Position numbers and translations under genes: made by a program. From Vibrio penaeicida (GTDB lineage Bacteria > Pseudomonadota > Gammaproteobacteria > Enterobacterales > Vibrionaceae), in the NCBI RefSeq assembly GCF_019977755.1, contig NZ_AP025145.1, positions 682,001-746,000 of the forward strand: a stretch of DNA of 64,000 bases, written 5' to 3'. Below are positions 8,936 through 17,192 of the stretch, in pieces. The notes beneath the pieces are model-generated. The model was not told the origin of the DNA and searched no databases. It saw nothing but the letters and a program-made list of their open reading frames with translations. Each line of letters begins with the position of its first letter. Position 1 is the first letter of the stretch.

Positions 8936-8947
8936 ATTGTATACAAT
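8936..8947. promoter_or_regulatory. Candidate GntR operator before puuE
   Basis: ATTGTATACAAT, identical to the aceB site, about 50 bp upstream of the puuE start. Confidence 0.6.
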
Positions 8948-8998
8948 TATATAGCGATGATGTAAAAATCGAGAAATGTGGTAGGAGGCGAATCGCCA

Positions 8999-9922
8999 GT
9001 GAATGATGATGCTTACCCAAGGGATTTGATTGGCTATGGTGCGTGCCCTCCCGATCCGAAATGGCCCAACGGGGCGAAACTGGCTTTGTCCTTTGTCCTC
9101 AATTATGAAGAAGGAGGCGAACGTTGTGTGCTGCATGGGGATGGTGAATCGGAAGCGTTTCTTTCCGAAATCCCTGCTGCGCAGCCCATCGAAGGGCAAC
9201 GTCACATCAGCATGGAATCCATCTACGAATACGGGAGCCGTGCTGGGGTTTGGCGTGTATTAAAGTTGTTTGAGCAGCACCAGATCCCACTCACGGTATT
9301 TGCAGTTGCGATGGCGCTAGAACGGCACCCTGATGTCGCAAGAGCATTTGTGGATGCAGGGCATGAAGTGTGCAGCCATGGCTATCGTTGGATCGATTAC
9401 CAAAATATGGCACCCGAGCTAGAACAAGCAGATATGCTCAAAGCCATATCGATCATTAAAAACTTAACAGGCGAAAGACCACTGGGGTGGTATACGGGGC
9501 GAACAAGCCCAAATACGCGAAGGTTAGTGGTAGAAGAGGGCGGATTCTTATACGACTCCGATGCCTACGACGACGATTTGCCCTATTGGCACACCGAAGG
9601 GGACAAGCCGCAATTGGTGATTCCGTACACGTTAGATGTCAACGACATGCGGTTTGCTACCCCACAAGGATTCAATAGCGGTGAGCAGTTCTTCCAATAT
9701 TTGAAGGACACGTTCGATACCTTGTATGAAGAAGGGGAAACCGCCCCCAAAATGATGTCGGTGGGGTTGCATTGCCGCCTTATTGGCAAACCTGGACGCA
9801 TTGCTTCGCTGAAGCGTTTTCTTGAGTACGTTCAGCAACACTCGGATGTTTGGCTTTGCCGGCGAGTCGATATCGCCAAGCATTGGCATCAACAGCATCC
9901 TTTTGTGGAATCGCATAAATAA
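8999..9922 (+). CDS. puuE: Allantoinase, polysaccharide-deacetylase fold (PuuE type)
   Basis: Opens the allantoin ring to allantoate without the amidohydrolase fold of classical allantoinases. About 308 residues. The GTG at 8999 is preferred over the GTG at 8978 because AGGAGG (8983-8988) is 10 nt before it. NodB-fold blocks are 'LALSFVLNYEEGGE', 'VWRVLKLFEQHQIPLTVFAVAMALERHPD', 'GHEVCSHGYRWIDY' and 'GWYTGRTSPNTRRL', then 'FLYDSDAYDDDLPYW' and 'MMSVGLHCRLIGKPGR'. These match PuuE at every expected position. It is the first gene of a tight operon puuE-uraD-alc-allA-puuD. Confidence 0.93.
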   Translation: MNDDAYPRDLIGYGACPPDPKWPNGAKLALSFVLNYEEGGERCVLHGDGESEAFLSEIPAAQPIEGQRHISMESIYEYGSRAGVWRVLKLFEQHQIPLTVFAVAMALERHPDVARAFVDAGHEVCSHGYRWIDYQNMAPELEQADMLKAISIIKNLTGERPLGWYTGRTSPNTRRLVVEEGGFLYDSDAYDDDLPYWHTEGDKPQLVIPYTLDVNDMRFATPQGFNSGEQFFQYLKDTFDTLYEEGETAPKMMSVGLHCRLIGKPGRIASLKRFLEYVQQHSDVWLCRRVDIAKHWHQQHPFVESHK

Positions 9923-9933
9923 CAGGACGTTTC

Positions 9934-10449
9934 ATGGCGCTTTTTAAAACCTGTAAACCTTCTTTGCTTTCAAAGGACGGTTTCATACACGCTTTTGCCG
10001 ATATTTATGAACATAGCCCTTGGGTGGCAGAGGAAACCTATAAGCAAGGCATTACCCTTACGGATGATCACGTAGAAAGCTTACATAAGAAAATGGCAGC
10101 GGTTCTATTAGGGGCTGATAATGCCTCTCAGCTAACACTGATTTTGGCTCACCCAGATTTGGCGGGCAAAGCGGCAATCAATGGCGAACTGACGCAAGCC
10201 TCCACATCAGAACAAGCTGGTGCAGGTATCGACCAATGTACTGCCGAAGAATTTGAAATGTTTAACGACTTCAATCAACGATACAAAGAGAAATTTGAAT
10301 TTCCTTTCATCATGGCGGTTAAAGGAGCAAACCGCTTTCAGATTTTAGATGCGTTTGAACATCGACTAGACAACGCTGTGGAGACTGAGTTTTCAACAGC
10401 ATTGAATGAAATCAACAAAATAGCGCTATTCAGATTATTAGAGATGTAG
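9934..10449 (+). CDS. uraD: 2-oxo-4-hydroxy-4-carboxy-5-ureidoimidazoline decarboxylase
   Basis: Decarboxylates OHCU to S-allantoin. 171 residues with the family signatures '[14 protein letters not shown]', '[13 protein letters not shown]', '[13 protein letters not shown]', '[22 protein letters not shown]' and the final helix. It starts 11 nt after the puuE stop. The UraH/PuuE/UraD trio explains how urate reaches allantoate. Confidence 0.95.
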   Translation: MALFKTCKPSLLSKDGFIHAFADIYEHSPWVAEETYKQGITLTDDHVESLHKKMAAVLLGADNASQLTLILAHPDLAGKAAINGELTQASTSEQAGAGIDQCTAEEFEMFNDFNQRYKEKFEFPFIMAVKGANRFQILDAFEHRLDNAVETEFSTALNEINKIALFRLLEM

Positions 10450-10474
10450 CGTTTACCAAAGGAGGGATAGGGAT

Positions 10475-11524
10475 ATGCCCTTAAATATCAGTAATTTTGT
10501 CAACTTAGCGGATGAGAAGTTAGGGGCGAAAGCGATTTACGCTACCGATGATTTTTTCGCAGATAAGAGCCGGCTAATCCAGCGACAAGAGCCTGTTTGG
10601 AAAGAAGGGCTGTACGACGACAACGGAAAGTGGATGGATGGCTGGGAGAGCCGTCGAAAAAGGGAAGAAGGGCACGATTACTGCGTGATCCGGCTTGCAA
10701 TGGCGGGCGAGATTTCAGCGGTAGACATCGATACGCGTTTCTTTACAGGAAACTATCCGCCTTCTGCATCCATTGAAGCATGCTATTGCCCGATTGGCGA
10801 TCCAGACGAGCACACCTATTGGGCTGAAATTCTGACTTCTGTTGGGCTACAAGGCGATCAGCAACATCTATTTCCTATCGAAGCTGGCAGCAATTTCACC
10901 CATGTCCGTTTGAACATTTTCCCAGATGGTGGCATCGCACGTCTTAGAGTGTACGGTTTGCCAGCGGTGGACTGGAACCAGATAGACGTACTACAAAGTA
11001 TTGATTTGGCTTCGGTTGCCTACGGAGCAAGAGCGCTATCTTGCAGCGATGAGCATTACGGTAACAAAAGCAATTTATTGGGTCCTGGTCGTGGCGAGAA
11101 TATGGGAGACGGTTGGGAAACCGCCAGACGAAGAACGCCAGGTAATGATTGGGTGATTGTGGCGTTAGGTCATGCGGGAAATGTTGAAAAAATTGTCGTG
11201 GATACCGCGCACTTCAAAGGTAACTACCCCGATACGTGCTCTATTCAGGCGGCCTTTGTTAAAGGTGGAACTGACGAGCAAATCGAAACGCAAAGCCTTT
11301 TTTGGCGTGAGTTGTTACCTTCACAAAAACTCAGTGCGGATGCCATTCATGAGTTTGAGTCGCAAGTTAACCCAATTGGACCCGTCACGCATATTCGCCT
11401 CAATATTTTTCCGGATGGAGGGGTGAGCAGGTTGAGAGTGATTGGGACAAAAGTGGGAACATCATGCCAGCTTGCAACGGGTCAAAGCTCGGCTGGCTTG
11501 TCTCATATGGTTGAAAGTGATTGA
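10475..11524 (+). CDS. alc: Allantoicase
   Basis: Hydrolyses allantoate to ureidoglycolate and urea. 349 residues built of two homologous jelly-roll repeats: '[22 protein letters not shown]' with '[21 protein letters not shown]' in the first, and '[20 protein letters not shown]' with '[21 protein letters not shown]' in the second. Each repeat ends in '[12 protein letters not shown]...LRV'-type strands. The start is ATG 10475 behind GGAGGG. Choosing allantoicase over an amidohydrolase route implies urea release; no urease is in the window. Confidence 0.95.
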   Translation: MPLNISNFVNLADEKLGAKAIYATDDFFADKSRLIQRQEPVWKEGLYDDNGKWMDGWESRRKREEGHDYCVIRLAMAGEISAVDIDTRFFTGNYPPSASIEACYCPIGDPDEHTYWAEILTSVGLQGDQQHLFPIEAGSNFTHVRLNIFPDGGIARLRVYGLPAVDWNQIDVLQSIDLASVAYGARALSCSDEHYGNKSNLLGPGRGENMGDGWETARRRTPGNDWVIVALGHAGNVEKIVVDTAHFKGNYPDTCSIQAAFVKGGTDEQIETQSLFWRELLPSQKLSADAIHEFESQVNPIGPVTHIRLNIFPDGGVSRLRVIGTKVGTSCQLATGQSSAGLSHMVESD

Positions 11525-11525
11525 T

Positions 11526-12065
11526 ATGTCGAGCACAACAAAAGCAGCGAATGAACTCAAAATCGAGGTGCTTTCAAAAGAAGCCTTTGCCCCTTTTGGT
11601 GATGTGATTGAAGCCGATAATCGCGAGTTTTTCTTTATCAATAATGGCTCTACCAAGCGGTTTCACCAGTTAGCAAAGGCAGACACAGAAACCTTTGGTG
11701 GAAATACCATTATCAGTATTTTTGAAGCCACCCCACTCGATTACCCTTTGCAGATCCGAATGCTAGAACGACACCCTTTAGGGTCGCAAGCGTTTATGCC
11801 TTTGCTTAGGCACCCGTTTTTAATCGTTGTTGCTCCTTTCGCTGAGAAACCCGAACCAACAGCTATCAGGGCATTTATCAGTAATGGCAAACAAGGGGTG
11901 AACTATCATAAAGGTATATGGCATCACCCAGTCTTAGCGCTGAACTCAGATGATCAATTTTTGGTGGTCGACCGAAGTGGGGAAGGGGATAACTGCGATG
12001 AGTACTTTTTCCCTGAATCCGACATTCGAACGTTATCGCTTTCTTCCGGAATATTACCGAAGTAA
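11526..12065 (+). CDS. allA: Ureidoglycolate lyase
   Basis: Splits ureidoglycolate into glyoxylate and urea. The frame stays open upstream to 11442, but ATG 11526, one base after the alc TGA, gives 180 residues and starts at 'MSSTTKAANELKIEVLSKEAFAPFGDVIE', the usual N-terminus. Cupin-fold signatures are 'LERHPLGSQAFMPL', 'GVNYHKGIWHHPVLAL' and 'FLVVDRSGEGDNCDEYFF'. It is translationally coupled to alc. Its glyoxylate can be used by AceB, encoded 4 kb to the left. Confidence 0.94.
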   Translation: MSSTTKAANELKIEVLSKEAFAPFGDVIEADNREFFFINNGSTKRFHQLAKADTETFGGNTIISIFEATPLDYPLQIRMLERHPLGSQAFMPLLRHPFLIVVAPFAEKPEPTAIRAFISNGKQGVNYHKGIWHHPVLALNSDDQFLVVDRSGEGDNCDEYFFPESDIRTLSLSSGILPK

Positions 12066-12104
12066 CTCGCGACTAAATGACTACCGACCACAAAGGAGTG
12101 TGAG

Positions 12105-13361
12105 ATGGATCCACATGTAACAGAGTGGCTGAACTTAGTGATTCGCTGGGTTCACATGATTGTAGGCATCGCATGGATTGGTGCTTCTTTCTATTTTGTT
12201 TGGCTTGAAAACAACCTCAACAGAATCAACCCCAAAACGGGGTTAGCTGGCGATTTATGGGCTATCCATGGCGGGGGGATTTACCACCTAGAAAAATACA
12301 AATTAGCGCCTCCGCAAATGCCGGAAAAACTGCATTGGTTTAAATGGGAAGCGTATTTTACGTGGATAACGGGCGTACTTCTCCTCGCGATTGTGTACTA
12401 CCTAAACGCCGAAATTTATTTGATTGCGCCCGGTTCTGGGCTCAGTTCCATGCAAGCTATTGGCATCGGTGTGGGCGCACTTGTGGCCGGTTGGTTTGTT
12501 TACGACGTTTTGTGTGATTCACCCTTGGGGAAAAAACCGTTGTTGCTCGGTATCATCATCTTCGTTTTGCTGGTGGCATCAGCTTACGGTTTAACACAGG
12601 TGTTCAGCGGACGCGGTGCCTACATTCATGTTGGGGCGATAATAGGCACCATCATGGTGGGCAACGTATTTCGAATCATCATGCCAGCGCAACGTAATTT
12701 AGTAAGCGCTATAGAGAAAGGTGAAACTCCTGATCCCAGCTTACCTGCGAAAGGGCTGCTTCGATCACGTCATAATAACTACCTCACGCTGCCAGTGCTG
12801 TTCATCATGATCAGCAATCATTTTCCTAGTACGTATGGTTCTAGCTGGAATTGGCTGATTTTAGCAGGGCTTGCGGCATTCAGTATTTTGGTTCGTCACT
12901 ACTTTAACACTCGTCATGGAAGTCAAAAGTTTGCGTGGACCCTGCCTGCTGCGGCAGTTGGGATGATCACGTTAGCGTTTGTAACATCGCCAGTTAGCAA
13001 GCCAGTTGCTACGCAATCTGCTTCGATAGAGCGATCCGTTACGAAAGAGCAGTCCGCTACGGCAGAGCAATCGGCGGCTAATCCCGTGAAAGTAAAAGAG
13101 ACAATGTTCACCAAGGTACATTCCGTGATACGCGAGCGCTGTACGGTGTGTCACTCGGCTAATCCGACACACGTGGCGTTTCAAACGGCACCAGCAGGAG
13201 TAATATTGGATACGCCCACAGAGATCCAAAATAATGTTGACCGCATTGTGGCGCAAACTGTCACGACACAAGTGATGCCGATAGGTAACTTGACTCAAAT
13301 GACGGATGAAGAACGCACCTTGATTGGGGATTGGGCTTCAAAGGGGGCTCAAATTCACTAG
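12105..13361 (+). CDS. puuD: Membrane urate hydroxylase with C-terminal cytochrome c domain
   Basis: Oxidises urate to 5-hydroxyisourate at the membrane, replacing soluble uricase. 418 residues. The N-terminal ~300 form the eight-or-so-helix PuuD membrane domain, starting 'MDPHVTEWLNLVIRWVHMIVGIAWIGASF', with His in several helices. A low-complexity Ser/Thr/Ala/Glu linker (about 303-330) leads to a cytochrome c domain with CTVCH at residues 346-350 and a later Met ('QVMPIGN') as likely sixth ligand. Heme attachment places this part in the periplasm. It is the last gene of the operon, with ATG 12105 behind AAAGGAG. Electrons would go to the respiratory chain. Confidence 0.92.
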   Translation: MDPHVTEWLNLVIRWVHMIVGIAWIGASFYFVWLENNLNRINPKTGLAGDLWAIHGGGIYHLEKYKLAPPQMPEKLHWFKWEAYFTWITGVLLLAIVYYLNAEIYLIAPGSGLSSMQAIGIGVGALVAGWFVYDVLCDSPLGKKPLLLGIIIFVLLVASAYGLTQVFSGRGAYIHVGAIIGTIMVGNVFRIIMPAQRNLVSAIEKGETPDPSLPAKGLLRSRHNNYLTLPVLFIMISNHFPSTYGSSWNWLILAGLAAFSILVRHYFNTRHGSQKFAWTLPAAAVGMITLAFVTSPVSKPVATQSASIERSVTKEQSATAEQSAANPVKVKETMFTKVHSVIRERCTVCHSANPTHVAFQTAPAGVILDTPTEIQNNVDRIVAQTVTTQVMPIGNLTQMTDEERTLIGDWASKGAQIH

Positions 13362-13489
13362 GGTTTACTGAGTTTTCTCGGTCAAATTTACTTCACTTCA
13401 TTGATATAGCAGGGTTAGGCAGTAGCCAAGCGTCGGCAAGATGCTATATTACTTGAATATATTCATATTTATTCAAGTGAGGGAGTGGA

Positions 13490-13945
13490 ATGATTTCTAA
13501 ATGGGCGCAGCGTTTTTTTCAAATGGCGGAGCTGGTGGGGTCTTGGAGTAAAGATCCGTCAACGCAAGTCGGCGCTGTGATAACAAAGCATAACCGAATT
13601 GTTTCAGTTGGCTTTAATGGTTACCCACATGGTATTTCAGACAGTGCAGGAACCGATGAGCGCGACATGAAGTATTTGAAAACACTTCACGCCGAAGAAA
13701 ACGCGATTCTATTTGCAAAACGAGATTTGGACAATTGTGAAATTTGGGTGACACATTTTCCATGCCCTAACTGCGCCGCCAAAATCATTCAAACGGGCAT
13801 TAAAGCAGTACATTGTCCGGAACAAACGGAAGATTTTCTTTCGCGTTGGGGCGACAAAATTCAAGTTAGCCAAGGAATGTTTGAAGAAGCTGGGGTTGAA
13901 GTGGATTGGTTACCGCTTAATGACCTGAATTTAAAAGACTCTTAA
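13490..13945 (+). CDS. dCMP-deaminase-family zinc deaminase
   Basis: 151 residues of the cytidine/deoxycytidylate deaminase fold. The zinc site is complete: 'HAEENAILF' supplies His and catalytic Glu, and 'PCPNCAAKI' the two Cys. The N-terminus 'WAQRFFQMAELVGSWSKDPSTQVGAVI' and 'GFNGYPHGISD' match deoxycytidylate deaminases, which give dUMP for thymidylate synthesis. The substrate is not proved by sequence alone. The start is ATG 13490 behind GGGAG. A palindrome (ACTTGAATA 13451-13459, TATTCAAGT 13470-13478) lies 12 bp before the start and may be an operator. Confidence 0.85.
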   Translation: MISKWAQRFFQMAELVGSWSKDPSTQVGAVITKHNRIVSVGFNGYPHGISDSAGTDERDMKYLKTLHAEENAILFAKRDLDNCEIWVTHFPCPNCAAKIIQTGIKAVHCPEQTEDFLSRWGDKIQVSQGMFEEAGVEVDWLPLNDLNLKDS

Positions 13946-13970
13946 CTGGCTAAAATATTCTTAGCAGAAA

Positions 13971-13999
13971 AAAATGCGGCTCATGAAGCCGCATTTTTT
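13971..13999. terminator. Bidirectional intrinsic terminator
   Basis: An 11-bp perfect stem (13971-13981 with 13987-13997) with a 5-nt loop, A-run on the left and T-run on the right. It lies between the convergent deaminase and TetR genes. Confidence 0.9.
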
Positions 14000-14011
14000 G
14001 TATCGTGATTT

Positions 14012-14611
14012 TTACGGTGATTCTTTCTGAACATAGTCAAACAGTTGGTCGGCTAAACGAGTCAACGTCCCCTTTGGTGGATTCGTGTGGGAAAAGGTAC
14101 GAATGCCGTAAATGCCCATCACCAAAAACTCCGCTATTTCGTTGCAGTCTCTTTCATCAGCAATTTCACCCTGCTTTTGAGCCTGTTCGAGTTTCAACTT
14201 AATAGCGTGTCGCCATTTACCCATTAAACCTGAAATAACGCTTTCTACTTCTTCATCTTGCTGAGAAAGTTCGCTAAGTGATTTTTGTAGTAAGCAATCT
14301 TTAATTTCTTCGCGTTCACATTCATCAACGACCGAAGCCAAATACCCTTTCAACGCGCTTAATGTCGAGCTTTGCCCTTCAAAGTGTGCTTCAAAAGATG
14401 TTTGGCTCTCGACACCGTATTGATCCAGTGCGGCCAGCAGCAATCCACGCTTGTTAGTAAATGCGCAATAAATAGACCCTGGGTGCAACCCCGTGGCACT
14501 TTTTAAGTCTTGCATACTGGTTTTGGCGTAGCCCTTAGAAATAAAGACTTCCATTGCCGATCGTAATACTTCCTCACGATCGAATTCTGCACTGCGCATC
14601 TTGGTACTCAT
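14012..14611 (-). CDS. TetR-family repressor, probable regulator of the adjacent ene-reductase
   Basis: 199 residues. The HTH at about 10-55 reads 'EEVLRSAMEVFISKGYAKTSMQDLKSATGLHPGSIYCAFTNK'. The C-terminal domain has one Cys pair region ('VDECEREEIKDCLLQKS') in the position where NemR-type and related repressors of electrophile stress carry reactive cysteines. It is divergent from an old-yellow-enzyme gene, as nemR is linked to nemA in E. coli. The 137-bp gap holds four TTGAA...TTCAA palindromes. Sensing of electrophiles or quinones is therefore plausible but not shown. Confidence 0.82.
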   Translation of the reverse strand: MSTKMRSAEFDREEVLRSAMEVFISKGYAKTSMQDLKSATGLHPGSIYCAFTNKRGLLLAALDQYGVESQTSFEAHFEGQSSTLSALKGYLASVVDECEREEIKDCLLQKSLSELSQQDEEVESVISGLMGKWRHAIKLKLEQAQKQGEIADERDCNEIAEFLVMGIYGIRTFSHTNPPKGTLTRLADQLFDYVQKESP

Positions 14612-14642
14612 AAAAAACGTAATAGGCGCATTCTAATTGACT

Positions 14643-14734
14643 TTGAACAATCATTCAAAAAAAATACTTGAACAATTGTTCAAGAAAGTACTTGAATGAA
14701 TGTTCAAGAAAGGCTAACTTGAACGCGTATTCAA
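14643..14734. promoter_or_regulatory. Array of four operator-like 16-bp palindromes
   Basis: TTGAACAATCATTCAA (14643-14658), TTGAACAATTGTTCAA (14668-14683, perfect), TTGAATGAATGTTCAA (14692-14707) and TTGAACGCGTATTCAA (14719-14734). Start-to-start spacings are 25, 24 and 27 bp. They fill the gap between the TetR gene and the ene-reductase start, so the array is most likely the TetR operator. Confidence 0.75.
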
Positions 14735-14748
14735 GAAAGGACAGAACA

Positions 14749-15792
14749 ATGACCGAGAAATTATTCGAATCGTTTCAACTAAATAGTACGATTACCTTAC
14801 AAAACCATATCTTGATGGCACCGCTAACTCGTTGTATGGCAGACGACGAATTAGTCCCAACCGACGCCATGGTGGAATATTACGCAAGGCGTGCAAAATC
14901 GGGTTTGATTATTTCAGAAGCAACAATTATTCGACCAGATGGTCAGGGCTACCCGAACACACCTGGAATTTACACGCCAGAGCAAATTCAAGGTTGGCGC
15001 AAAGTAACCGATGCAGTTCATGCAAAGGGCGGCAAAATTTTCGTTCAGCTTTGGCACACTGGTAGAGTCGCACATCCGTATTTTTGGGGTGGTGAGCATG
15101 CTCTCGCCCCTTCAGCAATTGCTGTAGAAGGCACAGTGCCTAGAATGCGCGAGCTTTCGTATGTCGTTCCTAAACCAGTCAGTAAAGATGAGATCAGCCA
15201 GCTTGTAGAGGATTTTGCTCAAGCCGCTTCCAATGCGATTGATGCTGGATTTGATGGAGTGGAGATTCATGGCGCAAATGGCTATTTGATCGATCAATTC
15301 TTACACTATTCTAGCAACACGCGAGAAGATGAATTTGGCGGCAACGCTGAAAACATGGCGCGTTTCCCACTGGCTGTAGTGGATGCGATTTCAGCCCGAA
15401 TTGGTGAAGACAGAACGGCGCTGCGCGTTTCTCCTGCGGCGTACTTTAATATCGACAGTGATCCACGAGATCGCGCTGTGTTTGATTACTTCCTTGCAGA
15501 GCTAGACAAACGTGATATTGCTTACCTGCATATTGGGATTTTTGATGACAGCACAGAGTTTGATTATTTGGATGGAACGCCAACAGCTTATTTAAGAAAA
15601 CACTACGGCAAAACGTTGGTAGGAAATGGTAGCTACAGCGCGGAATCGGGCAGTGCGGCTATTAAAGCCGGGAAATTTGATCTATTAGCAATTGGTCGCC
15701 CATTTATTGCTAACCCAGATTATGTGGAGCGTGTGGAAAGTGGAGAAACGCTGAAGGAGTATTCAGAAGAAATGCTGAGTACTCTTTATTAA
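14749..15792 (+). CDS. Old-yellow-enzyme family ene-reductase (NemA-like)
   Basis: 347-residue FMN-dependent alkene/nitroester reductase using NAD(P)H. The ATG at 14749 behind AAAGG is chosen; longer readings would translate the operator array. OYE blocks are 'NHILMAPLTRCMADDELVPTDAMVEYYARRA', 'GKIFVQLWHTGRVAHP', 'DGVEIHGANGYLIDQFL' (His/Asn substrate clamp), 'TREDEFGGNAENMARFPLAV' and 'LVGNGSYSAESG...AIGRPFIANPD' for FMN phosphate. It is probably a stand-alone unit under the divergent TetR regulator and is closed by a terminator. Confidence 0.92.
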   Translation: MTEKLFESFQLNSTITLQNHILMAPLTRCMADDELVPTDAMVEYYARRAKSGLIISEATIIRPDGQGYPNTPGIYTPEQIQGWRKVTDAVHAKGGKIFVQLWHTGRVAHPYFWGGEHALAPSAIAVEGTVPRMRELSYVVPKPVSKDEISQLVEDFAQAASNAIDAGFDGVEIHGANGYLIDQFLHYSSNTREDEFGGNAENMARFPLAVVDAISARIGEDRTALRVSPAAYFNIDSDPRDRAVFDYFLAELDKRDIAYLHIGIFDDSTEFDYLDGTPTAYLRKHYGKTLVGNGSYSAESGSAAIKAGKFDLLAIGRPFIANPDYVERVESGETLKEYSEEMLSTLY

Positions 15793-15851
15793 AGGTATCT
15801 AATAGCGCTAACTGTAAAAGCTTTCTATTAGAGTCATTTTCTAATGATTCC

Positions 15852-15887
15852 AAGAGCCGTTTGCTTTCCTGCAAACGGTTCTTTTTT
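15852..15887 (+). terminator. Intrinsic terminator after the ene-reductase
   Basis: A 12-13 bp stem with one G-U pair (15852-15864 with 15871-15883), a 6-nt loop, then a T-run. Confidence 0.88.
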
Positions 15888-16053
15888 ATCGGCTCTTTGA
15901 AGCACTATGAGAAAAATGCGATGAACATATTTTTGATGCTCTCAAGTCGTCCCATTTTTAGGATCTAGAATCCAAACCTCAGAATTTTCCGCAACTTGGA
16001 GATATATTGACTATCTTGAAAATGGTAGATAACCGTTAGTAGAAGGGCAGCCA

Positions 16054-16626
16054 ATGGAAGCATTAAAACTGTCGTGTCAATGTGGCAAAGTGACAGGGAA
16101 AATAAATCATATTACCCCAAAGCTAGGTAACCGCTTGATTTGCTATTGTGCGGATTGCCGGCAATTTGCGTTAGAGATGGATAGAGAAGAAGAATTGACC
16201 TCGACAGGCGGTGTCAATTTAATTCAAGTGCCTTTAAACCATTTTGAATTGGAATCCGGTCAGGAGCATGTCGCTTGCTTGCGTTTATCTCGCAAAGGCT
16301 TATATCGGTGGTATACCACCTGCTGTAACACAATGATGGGTAATACACTCAAACCAGAAACCATTCCGTTCATCGGTATTCTTGAAACATTCGTAGACGA
16401 TAGCGAAAACATAACTCAAAAAGCCGGACCGATATTGGGCGGTGTAAATATAAAAAGCGCATTGGGCGATCCTTCATCTGAGCTTGTGGAAATGAAGGGA
16501 GAGAAGAGAATATTGATTCGCTGTATCCGTAAAATGTTGGGATGGAAATTAACCAAGAAAGGGCATCCCAACGTGCTTTTTGATGATGATTCTAAAGCCA
16601 TAGTAAAGCCTAATGTGTTGGGCTAG
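16054..16626 (+). CDS. DUF6151-like zinc protein of the GFA/CENP-V fold
   Basis: 190 residues. The first half has the zinc-binding spacing of the GFA (glutathione-dependent formaldehyde-activating-like) fold: 'LSCQCGKVTG' near residue 8 and 'ICYCADCRQF' near 30, with later 'TTCCNTMMGN'. The rest is less familiar and ends in a basic stretch. By eye it fits the DUF6151 family; no enzymatic activity can be claimed. Its stop is one base from the stop of the convergent CRP-like gene. Confidence 0.7.
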   Translation: MEALKLSCQCGKVTGKINHITPKLGNRLICYCADCRQFALEMDREEELTSTGGVNLIQVPLNHFELESGQEHVACLRLSRKGLYRWYTTCCNTMMGNTLKPETIPFIGILETFVDDSENITQKAGPILGGVNIKSALGDPSSELVEMKGEKRILIRCIRKMLGWKLTKKGHPNVLFDDDSKAIVKPNVLG

Positions 16627-16627
16627 T

Positions 16628-17086
16628 TTAGCGGCTTACACCATGTGGCTTAGTTCCACGTGACTTATTTCCACGTAACTTGGCGCACTGGAACGCTTCT
16701 ACCCACGGCAAGTAAAAGGCTTGCCATTCATCTTCACAGCCAAATTGTTCTCTGAAATCGGCATAAGACCAAACCCATAACTCGGTAGGCGTCATGGTTT
16801 CCATATTGAAAGGCGAGGGTTGATTGCGGAGCGATTCAGTAACGGGCCACAAAAAATCCTCGTCAGAAAAAAAGGCAATATTGTGTTCGTCCTTGTTCTT
16901 ATCTCTGGTGAATAGCCGTAATGTTCCACTCTTAACCCAAATCACAGTGAGCCAACGATTTCCTGAAGCCAACAAAAGTTCACCGGTAGTCAAATGCCGA
17001 TGTTGGGCTAGGGCATAAATCTTAGACTGTGTTGGTTGAGGTAAGCCACAAAAGTGTGGGCAGTGCAGCAAGAATGTGTCACCCAT
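16628..17086 (-). CDS. Cyclic-nucleotide-binding-domain protein without a DNA-binding domain
   Basis: 152 residues, just a CRP/FNR-type beta-roll ('LTTGELLLASGNRWLTVIWVKSGTLRLFTRDKNKDEHNIAFFSDEDFLWP') plus a short helix and a basic tail. No helix-turn-helix follows; the tail ends in 'RGNKSRGTKPHGVSR'. Normal CRP-family proteins are about 220 residues, so this is either a truncated regulator or a ligand-binding protein working through a partner. A direct repeat (CCACGTGACTTA / CCACGTAACTTG) encodes the tail, so the C-terminus may have been remade. Confidence 0.65.
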   Translation of the reverse strand: MGDTFLLHCPHFCGLPQPTQSKIYALAQHRHLTTGELLLASGNRWLTVIWVKSGTLRLFTRDKNKDEHNIAFFSDEDFLWPVTESLRNQPSPFNMETMTPTELWVWSYADFREQFGCEDEWQAFYLPWVEAFQCAKLRGNKSRGTKPHGVSR

Positions 17087-17192
17087 AGTCGCTCCATGCT
17101 TGTGTAAGGGCTAACCTAAGTGTGACACATAAGGCTGAAATTTCCTGTGATATTGATGTTTTTGTAATTTTTGAGAGGCGACGCTTTAGCCA

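Noticed and set aside
9030..9986. Overlapping frames within puuE on both strands
   Set aside because: puuE is a clear family member over its full length; the others are shadows.
12923..13298. Minus-strand frames opposite the puuD linker
   Set aside because: They arise from the repetitive linker codons; no ribosome-binding site.
14668..14748. N-terminal extension of the ene-reductase from TTG 14668
   Set aside because: It would translate the operator array (repeated CSRK words come from the palindromes); ATG 14749 has a ribosome-binding site and matches the family start.
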